A DNA stretch of 64,000 bases, taken from contig OMZY01000002.1 of NCBI GenBank assembly GCA_900315675.1, positions 1 to 64,000 of the forward strand, read 5' to 3'. Both the position numbers and the translations under genes were made by a program. The stretch comes from an uncultured Eubacteriales bacterium. Its GTDB lineage: Bacteria; Bacillota; Clostridia; Christensenellales; Aristaeellaceae. Within the stretch, counting starts at the first letter, position 1; the number at the start of each line of letters is the position of its first letter. The notes beneath the pieces were generated by a model. The model ran no database searches. It had not been told where the DNA came from and worked only from the letters and a program-made list of their open reading frames with translations. Below, one piece after another: positions 57,637 to 64,000 of the stretch.

Positions 57637-59253
57637 TCAGCGCTCTGCCGTTTCCTTCAGTTCCAGCCCTTCGTTGTTTTCAACGGCCAGCCGGATACTC
57701 CATTCATTTTCAAACAGCAGCACATCCCGTCCGTGGCTGTCCTTGGCCCGTCCGGAGGTGGAGGTCAGCTTCAGATCCTCCACAGGCTTCGGGGTCTTGA
57801 TCACCCAGCGCACATGGCGGAAGGGCATGCCTTCCATGACGATTTCCGTCTGGTATTCGGTCCGAAGGCGGTGCTCCAGCACTTCAAACTGCAGCACGCC
57901 GACCACGCCGACCATGAACTCCTCCAGACCTGTTTCTGTACGGATGAAGGTCTGAATGGCGCCCTCCTCGGCCAGCTGGCTGATGCCCTTCTGGAACTGT
58001 TTGCGCTTCATGCTGTCCATAGGGCGCACCCGGTTGAAGAATTCAGGCGCGAACACCGGAATGTTGGCATAATGCATCTTGGGTCCGGTGGACAGCGTAT
58101 CTCCCAGCCGGTATATCCCGGGGTCGAACAGACCGATGATGTCGCCTGCCCATGCCTCCTCCACCGCTTCACGCTCATCAGCCATGAACTGCTGGGGCTG
58201 TTTGAGCGCCACGATCTTGTTGGTACCGGAATGCCATACCTCCATGCCCTTTTCAAAGGCGCCGGAGACAATCCGCATAAAGGCGAGCCGGTCCCGGTGC
58301 GCCGGGTTCATGTTCGCCTGGATCTTGAAGATAAAACCGGAGAAATACGGTTCTTCCGGACCGATCAGTCCGGTGTCGCTCTCTCTGGGCAGGGGCGGCG
58401 GCGTGAAGGACAGGAACCGGTCCAGAAAAGGTTCCACGCCGAAGTTGGTCACCGCGGAGCCGAAGAACATGGGCGTCAGTTCACCCGCCCGGACCTTTTC
58501 CAGGTCGAAGGCGTCTCCTGCCTCATCCAGCAGTTCGACTTCTTCCATCAGCCGGTCGCGGTAATGCTTCTCCAGCACCTTTTCCAGCTCCGGATCGTCA
58601 ATCCCGATGTCCGTCTTTTCAACCATCTTCTTGCCGTGATCCCCGCCGGTGTACAGTTCCACCGTCCGGGTATCCCGGTGATAAACGCCCTGGAAGTCGC
58701 CGTCAATACCGATAGGCCAGTTGATCGGGCAGGAACGGATGCCCAGCACCTGTTCCAGCTCCTCCATCAGGGAGAAAGGATCCTTGGCCGCCCGGTCCAT
58801 CTTGTTCACAAAGGTGAAAATCGGAATGTTGCGCATCCGGCATACCTTGAACAGCTTGATGGTCTGGGCCTCAACACCCTTGGCTGCGTCCAGCAGCATG
58901 ACCGCGGCGTCAGCCGCAACCAGCACCCGGTAGGTATCTTCCGAGAAATCCTGGTGGCCGGGGGTGTCCAGGATGTTGATCCGGTATCCGTCATACACAA
59001 ACTGCATGGCGGAGCTTGTCACGGAAATGCCGCGCTGCTTCTCAATCTCCATCCAGTCCGAGGTGGCGTGCTTGTCCGTCTTCCGGGCTTTGACGCTGCC
59101 CGCGCTGCGGATCGCTCCGCCGTACAGCAGCAGCTTCTCAGTCAGCGTTGTTTTACCCGCGTCAGGATGGGAGATGATGGCAAAGGTACGCCGCTTTTCC
59201 ACTTCCTCGTGCAAAAGCGACTGGAACTCCCTGGAATCTCTCTCTGGCAGCAT
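57637..59253 (-). CDS. prfC: Peptide chain release factor 3
   Basis: This 538-residue GTPase is RF3, which recycles RF1/RF2. It has SHPDAGKTTLTE (G1), DWMEIEKQRGISV (switch I), DTPGHQDFSEDTYR (G3), VNKMDR (G4) and the RF3-specific C-terminal domain with VGVVGVLQFEVLEHRL. The ATG at 59253 follows GGGGGAGGA; the upstream extension is excluded. Its own promoter is at 59329-59358. Confidence 0.95.
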   Translation of the reverse strand: MLPERDSREFQSLLHEEVEKRRTFAIISHPDAGKTTLTEKLLLYGGAIRSAGSVKARKTDKHATSDWMEIEKQRGISVTSSAMQFVYDGYRINILDTPGHQDFSEDTYRVLVAADAAVMLLDAAKGVEAQTIKLFKVCRMRNIPIFTFVNKMDRAAKDPFSLMEELEQVLGIRSCPINWPIGIDGDFQGVYHRDTRTVELYTGGDHGKKMVEKTDIGIDDPELEKVLEKHYRDRLMEEVELLDEAGDAFDLEKVRAGELTPMFFGSAVTNFGVEPFLDRFLSFTPPPLPRESDTGLIGPEEPYFSGFIFKIQANMNPAHRDRLAFMRIVSGAFEKGMEVWHSGTNKIVALKQPQQFMADEREAVEEAWAGDIIGLFDPGIYRLGDTLSTGPKMHYANIPVFAPEFFNRVRPMDSMKRKQFQKGISQLAEEGAIQTFIRTETGLEEFMVGVVGVLQFEVLEHRLRTEYQTEIVMEGMPFRHVRWVIKTPKPVEDLKLTSTSGRAKDSHGRDVLLFENEWSIRLAVENNEGLELKETAER

Positions 59254-59328
59254 AGCGTCCTCCCCCTGAGCAGGCTGAATAAGTAAGCCTTTGCGGACCT
59301 TCCGGTCCGCGCAGAACAAAAACACTGT

Positions 59329-59358
59329 ATTTTATATCTGAAAGGCCTTATTTGTCAA
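59329..59358 (-). promoter_or_regulatory. Promoter of prfC
   Basis: Reverse strand: TTGACA (59358-59353) with TAAAAT (59334-59329) at 18 bp, or TATAAA at 16 bp. Confidence 0.65.
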
Positions 59359-59522
59359 GGTTTATGCGCCGTTGCGGCGGTATTTGCGGCAGAGGAGATA
59401 ATTTTGTATCCAACGGTTTTTTTCTTTCCGGATCTTCCTGTTTTTTCGCTGAATTGAACAGAAAGAAGCCGCCGGTTTTCACCGGCGGCTTTCCTGGTTT
59501 ATCCGAAAACGGAATCAATCGC

Positions 59523-61250
59523 TTACAGTCTGCACTCCAGCTTTGCCAGAGCGTCTTCAACAAAGCGGACAATGAAGTCCTCCGCTTCATTCACCGGCAC
59601 AAGTTCCTTCATGGACTTGTCGCGGGTTGCGATCTCGATGGTGCTGTTCTGAAGGCCCTTGGGGCTGACAATCACACGCAGCGGCACACCGAACAGGTCG
59701 GCGTCGGAGAACATCACGCCGGCGGAAACAGCACGGTCATCCCACAGTACCTCAACGCCGCGGGCAGTCAGCGCGTCATACAGTTTCTGGCTCATTTCCA
59801 CCACTTCCGGCTGGTCAGCTCTCAGGGAGCAGATCTGTACGTGCCAGGGAGCGATGCTCATCGGCCAGACGGGACCGTAATCATCGTGATGCGCTTCGCA
59901 GACGGAAGCAGCCAGACGGCCAACGCCGATACCGTAGCAGCCCATGATGGGATGCTTAAGGCTGCCGTCCTGATCCACATAGGTCATGTCCATGGACTCG
60001 GTGTACTTGGTGCCCAGCTGGAAGATGTTGCCCACCTCAATGCCGCGGCTGGTATAGATGGAGGGCTTGCCGCACACCGGACAGATGCCGCCGTCAAAGG
60101 CCTTGGCCACATCCACATAATCAACCTTGCCGATATCCCGGGCAATGTTGAATCCGGTATAGTGCTTGTCGTTCTCGCAGGCGCCGGTCACCAGCCATTC
60201 GATTCCCTTCAGGGAGCTGTCATAGACCACAGTCACGCCTTCCGGCAGGCCGATCGGTCCGGTGAAGCCGGCATGAATGCCGCTGTCTTCGGTCACGATG
60301 GCGGGATGTACCTCCGCCTTCAGGTAATTGCGCAGTTTGGTCTCGTTCACGTCCAGGTCGCCGCGGATGAACACAATCACAAAGGAATCGTCCGCGTTGC
60401 GCTGATACATCACGGCTTTGCAGGTCTGCTGCGGCTTGATCTTCAGGAAGGCGCACAGATCCTCGATGGTCTTGACGTCAGGCGTATCCACCTTTTCCAG
60501 GGGTGCAATCTCCCCGGCCTCGTTGTTCAGCAGGCAGGGAGCCGCTTCCATGTTGGCGCGGTAATCGCAGTCGTGGCACAGCACGATGGTGTCTTCACCC
60601 ACGTCGGTCAGCAGCATGTACTCGTGGCTTACCTTGCCGCCCATCATGCCGCTGTCGCTGGCCACCGCCACAACCTCCGGAACGCCGCAGCGGGCATAGA
60701 TGCGGTTGTAGGCCTCGTAGCAGCGCATATAGTACTGCTCCAGGTCTTCCTGGGAAGTATGGAAGGAATAGGCGTCCTTCATGGTGAACTCGCGTACGCG
60801 GATCAGGCCGCCGCGGCAGCGGGGCTCGTCCCGGAACTTCGTCTGGATCTGATAGATCATAAACGGATACTGGGTATAGGAGTCCGCAACGTCCGTCATC
60901 AGATGCACGGAAGCTTCCTCATGGGTCATGCCCAGGACCATATCCGCGTTGGAGCGGTCCTTGAAGCGCAGCAGCTCCGATCCGATGGAATCATACCGGC
61001 CGGATTTGCGCCACAGGTCAGCGGGCATGGTGACCGGGAACAGCACTTCCTGGCCGTCAATGCGGTTCATCTCCTGGCGGATGATGTTTTCAATCTTGGC
61101 GGTAATGCGTTTGGTAATGGGGAACAGCGTAAAGATGCCGTTGCCCACCGGCTTGATATAGCCGCCGCGCATCATCAGCGCCTGGCTGGCAATCTGGCAA
61201 TCCGCCGGGGTCTCCTTGTAACGCTTGGATACGAGATTCCTGACCTTCAT
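59523..61250 (-). CDS. proS: Prolyl-tRNA synthetase (bacterial type)
   Basis: This 575-residue class II synthetase charges tRNA-Pro. Class II motif 2 is FRDEPRCRGGLIRVREFTMK (near 135-155) and motif 3 is IGVGR with the preceding GCYG. Between them is the INS editing domain (about 225-400) that clears Ala-tRNA-Pro, which defines the bacterial type. The ATG at 61250 follows GGAGGTC. It is controlled by a T-box leader upstream. Confidence 0.95.
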   Translation of the reverse strand: MKVRNLVSKRYKETPADCQIASQALMMRGGYIKPVGNGIFTLFPITKRITAKIENIIRQEMNRIDGQEVLFPVTMPADLWRKSGRYDSIGSELLRFKDRSNADMVLGMTHEEASVHLMTDVADSYTQYPFMIYQIQTKFRDEPRCRGGLIRVREFTMKDAYSFHTSQEDLEQYYMRCYEAYNRIYARCGVPEVVAVASDSGMMGGKVSHEYMLLTDVGEDTIVLCHDCDYRANMEAAPCLLNNEAGEIAPLEKVDTPDVKTIEDLCAFLKIKPQQTCKAVMYQRNADDSFVIVFIRGDLDVNETKLRNYLKAEVHPAIVTEDSGIHAGFTGPIGLPEGVTVVYDSSLKGIEWLVTGACENDKHYTGFNIARDIGKVDYVDVAKAFDGGICPVCGKPSIYTSRGIEVGNIFQLGTKYTESMDMTYVDQDGSLKHPIMGCYGIGVGRLAASVCEAHHDDYGPVWPMSIAPWHVQICSLRADQPEVVEMSQKLYDALTARGVEVLWDDRAVSAGVMFSDADLFGVPLRVIVSPKGLQNSTIEIATRDKSMKELVPVNEAEDFIVRFVEDALAKLECRL

Positions 61251-61513
61251 AATATGACCTCCATTGCTTGACATAAAAAACAGCCTGTCCTGTGCAGGGA
61301 CGAGGCTGCTGCTTCGCGGTACCACCTTGCTTGACGGCCTGTGCCGTCATCTCTCTGCCCTGTATCGGGAGCTCCCGGCGAAATTTCACTTCATCAGCGC
61401 TTTCTTCCGCGCACTCCGGGGGCGGGAGCCTTTTCGCCGGTTCATACGCGCCTTTCAGCCGCGGGCGCGCTCTCTGAAAAAAACCTGCGGAGCCTTCCCC
61501 ATCATCGTACGGC
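61251..61513 (-). promoter_or_regulatory. T-box leader of proS
   Basis: The conserved T-box AAGGTGGTACCGCG lies on the reverse strand (61328-61315), followed by a terminator hairpin AGCCTCGTCC/GGACAGGCT and six T (61307-61275). Upstream, GATGATGGGGAAGG and CAGAGAGCGC match the usual start and AG-bulge region of stem I. Uncharged tRNA-Pro should open the terminator. I could not identify the specifier codon with confidence. Confidence 0.88.
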
Positions 61514-61517
61514 ATCC

Positions 61518-61546
61518 ATTATATAAAGGATCCGGCAATTATGCAA
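61518..61546 (-). promoter_or_regulatory. Promoter of the proS T-box transcript
   Basis: Reverse strand: TTGCAT (61546-61541), 17-bp spacer, TATAAT (61523-61518). It lies just past the stop of the membrane sulfatase gene. Confidence 0.75.
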
Positions 61547-61550
61547 GCTT

Positions 61551-63908
61551 TTATTTTTCAACGGTTTCCGCCTGCTCTGCAGCCTGTTCGACCGACCAGT
61601 TTTCCGGATCAAAGATATCCTTATTGCGGAAGGTAATCCGCAGCGGGTCCGTAAACGTATTGCCGCAGTTGGTCACAATATGCCAGTCGGATTCAACAAT
61701 ATGGCATTCCGTCAGATTCTTCGCTTCCCGCGTGACCGTCTTGCCTGTAAACGGATTTACCGGATGGTCGATCGTCCCCTCAAAAGCCAGTCCGGGGGTT
61801 TCTGCGTTGGTCATGAACGCCGTGTCCGTGGTAAAGCCCGTTGCGCCGAAATCCTTGACCATCAGCAGCGGATTGTAGCAGGTGGTATCCGTCCACTCCT
61901 CCGCCAGATATCTGCCCAGCACGCTTTCGTCACTTACCCGGTCCGCCAGGTTGACTCCCGTCAGACCCAGATAGCATCCATGGTCGGAAACCAGGATGAT
62001 CCGGGTGTTGTCCCACACACCCTGCGTCCGCAGCTCGTCAAACCATTTCCCCAGCTGGATAAACGCCGCCATATCCGACTGATAGTGGATCCGCACGATC
62101 TCGTCAGCCTGGGAGATATCCAGTTCTTTTCCGTCCTCTGTGCGCCGGACGCCGTGCTCCGCTTCGTAGGCGGTATTGTCCACATTGTTCCCCGGCGTAT
62201 AGTCCGGCTCCTGCAGTTCAATCACGTCGTGGGTCATTTCGTTGGACAGCAGCAGGAACGTATTTTTTCCCTCTTCCGTCACTCTGGTGAGAGTGCCGAG
62301 ATTTTTCATCACCATGTAGTTGTTCAGGAAATCCGGAGAAACGCCGATCAGTTCCGAGCCTTTGCCCTTGTCCGCCTTCGCGTCCATCTCCAGGTACCGT
62401 CCCTGGTCATACAGGGTTTCCTGCAGCAGCAGGGGGGCGGAACGGAAAAGGCTGTAGAAGAAGATATTCCGGTTCCGGTTCCGGTCCAGGTTTTCCAGCA
62501 TCTGCACCTTGTACTCGTCAAACATGCCGATGGTATTGTAGGTGCGGATGTCCGGATACTCGTCAAAAATGCTCATATCCGGGATCCACTGATAATTGGC
62601 GTAGGACGCGTCACAGACGGTCACTTCATACCCCGCGTCCAGGAAATTCAGCGGCATGATCTTCAGGGCTTCATTGTGCTTGTCCTTCAGGGAAAGCTCC
62701 GCCCGTTCCTCCAGGCCGTCCGGAGTATATTCATATCCGCCGTAGAGCGCCGGCGATGCGATGTTGGTATGATAGCCGTAGGAAAGCGAATTCGGATAGT
62801 ACGTGAAACCGTCAAACTGTTCCTTCAGTTCCGGTTTTTCGTTCATCAGGTACGGCACAAAGCTGCCGATAGCTCGGTCCATCATGATCACAATCACGTT
62901 GCGGCCTTCCCGGTCCAGCCGGAAGGAGGCGTCCTCCGCCTTGATCCGGTCGGTAATATCCCGGACTTCCCCTGCTTTTTTCTCCATCCCGCTGATATTG
63001 ATCACGGACATCACAGCCAAAGCCGCGCAGCCGTACAGGCACAGGATCCGGAGAATCAGGGAACGTTTTTTCCGCAGCAGGAAAAACACAGCCGCCGCAG
63101 CAGCCAGCACGCAGCCTGTATTGATCAGTGTTTTCTCCAGCCGGTTGGTAATGGCCGTTTCATACTGCAGGGCAGAGGAGATAAATCCGTAATCCTTCCC
63201 GAAGAACATATAGTTCACGGCCGCGCTTGCCACACAGATCGCCATGAACAGGGTCAGCCGTTTCCTGGCCCGGGGTGAAAGCAGCATGCCGTACAGGATT
63301 CCCCAGAACAGGAATGTGCCCGAAGCCAGCAGGGCGGAAGAAAGCAGGTACCGGGCCGGATTGTGGTAATAATGGGCGTCCACGAATTCCGCCGGCGAGG
63401 CGCCGATTAGTGCAGAGGGAATCAGCAGTCCTGTCAGAATTGCCATATACAGGCAGCTCAGCACCAGCAGGATGATGTTGTTCCGGTTGGTTTTCAGCTG
63501 CCGCGTGTTCATCTTCATGGGTGTATAGCCCCATCCGGTCAGGGCGCGCAGCACGGCAAAAACGGCATATCCGCCCCAGAACAGAATCAGTCCGTTGGTG
63601 CCTCCCAGATCCCGGATCGGGCCGAAGGATGCCCCGCGGAAAGCCCGCAGACCTGTAAACCAGCGGATGGAGGCAATGAGCACCAGCCCCTGAACCAGCA
63701 GGACCAGTCCCGCCCTGCACCATTCTTTCCTTCCGTCCGGTTTCTGTTTCGGCCGCAGCGGCGTCGCAATCAGGCAGAAGAACAGGCTCATGCACAGGAT
63801 CGCCGCACCCGGGCTCAGGGACATCCGGGTCAGCAGGGAGCAAAGCACGTCAAACAGCAGCTGAACAGGTCTGACCGTCAGTGTTCCCAGTATCGTCTGT
63901 ATGCTCAT
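61551..63908 (-). CDS. Membrane sulfatase / LtaS-type phosphotransferase with YidC-like N-terminus
   Basis: This 785-residue protein has about nine membrane segments in its first 320 residues and an alkaline-phosphatase-fold domain after that, with VIVIMMDRAIG (first metal site) and VSDHGCYLG (second). It is an LtaS/phosphoglycerol-transferase or sulfatase family enzyme facing the outside, probably modifying surface glycopolymers. The first 60 residues (VRPVQLLFDVLCSLLTRMSL then SPGAAILCMSLFFCLIATPL) resemble the first helices of YidC/Oxa1 insertases, which some Clostridia fuse to such enzymes. GGGAGG precedes the ATG. The predicted nucleophile (in YGYHTNIASP) is uncertain. Confidence 0.8.
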   Translation of the reverse strand: MSIQTILGTLTVRPVQLLFDVLCSLLTRMSLSPGAAILCMSLFFCLIATPLRPKQKPDGRKEWCRAGLVLLVQGLVLIASIRWFTGLRAFRGASFGPIRDLGGTNGLILFWGGYAVFAVLRALTGWGYTPMKMNTRQLKTNRNNIILLVLSCLYMAILTGLLIPSALIGASPAEFVDAHYYHNPARYLLSSALLASGTFLFWGILYGMLLSPRARKRLTLFMAICVASAAVNYMFFGKDYGFISSALQYETAITNRLEKTLINTGCVLAAAAAVFFLLRKKRSLILRILCLYGCAALAVMSVINISGMEKKAGEVRDITDRIKAEDASFRLDREGRNVIVIMMDRAIGSFVPYLMNEKPELKEQFDGFTYYPNSLSYGYHTNIASPALYGGYEYTPDGLEERAELSLKDKHNEALKIMPLNFLDAGYEVTVCDASYANYQWIPDMSIFDEYPDIRTYNTIGMFDEYKVQMLENLDRNRNRNIFFYSLFRSAPLLLQETLYDQGRYLEMDAKADKGKGSELIGVSPDFLNNYMVMKNLGTLTRVTEEGKNTFLLLSNEMTHDVIELQEPDYTPGNNVDNTAYEAEHGVRRTEDGKELDISQADEIVRIHYQSDMAAFIQLGKWFDELRTQGVWDNTRIILVSDHGCYLGLTGVNLADRVSDESVLGRYLAEEWTDTTCYNPLLMVKDFGATGFTTDTAFMTNAETPGLAFEGTIDHPVNPFTGKTVTREAKNLTECHIVESDWHIVTNCGNTFTDPLRITFRNKDIFDPENWSVEQAAEQAETVEK

Positions 63909-63943
63909 GCGCTGCCTCCCTTGTTTTTACAATACAATATTTA

Positions 63944-63972
63944 ATGTTATCACAGGTTGGAATGGCTGGCAA
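63944..63972 (-). promoter_or_regulatory. Promoter of the membrane sulfatase gene
   Basis: Reverse strand: TTGCCA (63972-63967), 17-bp spacer, TAACAT (63949-63944). Confidence 0.6.
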
Positions 63973-64000
63973 CTTGTCTGTCGGGCACCTTTCCCCGAAA

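Overview
The window looks like a moderately GC-rich Gram-positive anaerobe of the class Clostridia, probably from a gut or rumen. The clues are strong AGGAGG ribosome-binding sites, a T-box leader on prolyl-tRNA synthetase, IreB, LytTR/DUF3021 regulation, rubrerythrin, KamA and EFR1-type ferredoxin proteins, and both GlnRS and GluRS. The genus cannot be fixed from sequence alone; an uncultured Christensenellales-like lineage is a guess. All family names come from reading the translations, not from a search.

Layout. 1-690: a degenerate edge with possible insertion-sequence end repeats and two copies of the 5' half of a tRNA-Arg(CCU) gene. 0.7-9.6 kb: a GH2 glycosidase, then a reverse-strand sugar locus (binding protein, ATPase, permease, lyxose-isomerase-like protein, PfkB kinase, class II aldolase) with a consensus promoter and a LacI-type palindrome. 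9.7-24 kb: reverse-strand housekeeping and accessory genes: Dus, an alkyltransferase, two acetyltransferases, a MerR regulator behind a 19-bp-spacer promoter, a Suv3-like helicase, a DUF6320/acyltransferase pair, amylosucrase, and a LytTR-DUF3021 pair leading into a GNAT-adenosine deaminase fusion. 24.4-27.7 kb: a 1098-residue three-module enzyme (AMP-ligase, acyl carrier protein, PLP alpha-oxoamine synthase). 27.8-32.2 kb: mnmG, a secreted Ig-like repeat protein and ireB. 32.4-35.9 kb: glnS and gltX followed directly by tRNA-Gln(CUG) and tRNA-Glu(CUC).

From 36 to 51.4 kb the DNA is more AT-rich and accessory. It starts right after tRNA-Glu and holds several gene stubs: the N-terminus of a family-2 glycosyltransferase, a receiver-domain remnant, the N-terminus of an aquaporin, an MmcQ/YjbR tail and an HU-like mini-ORF. 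Between these lie intact genes: an orphan solute-binding protein, an EFR1 protein, an acyl-ACP thioesterase, KamA, HU, rubrerythrin, a two-component system, an MBL hydrolase, and a cation/proton antiporter with MgtC behind a long structured leader that looks like a riboswitch. 51.5-64 kb: a GH113-like glycosidase and a MATE transporter behind a promoter with an embedded LacI-type operator, a PpiC-like foldase, and the translation genes bipA, prfC and proS, ending in an LtaS/sulfatase-type membrane enzyme.

Two themes recur. Short AT-rich tracts of repeated ATTATGCATT or TTTTTCATT units, often beside a perfect hairpin, sit at gene boundaries throughout. Many reverse-strand genes have recognisable sigma-A promoters with 16-19 bp spacers. 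The best candidates for something new are the three-module synthase, the antiporter leader RNA and the GNAT-deaminase fusion.
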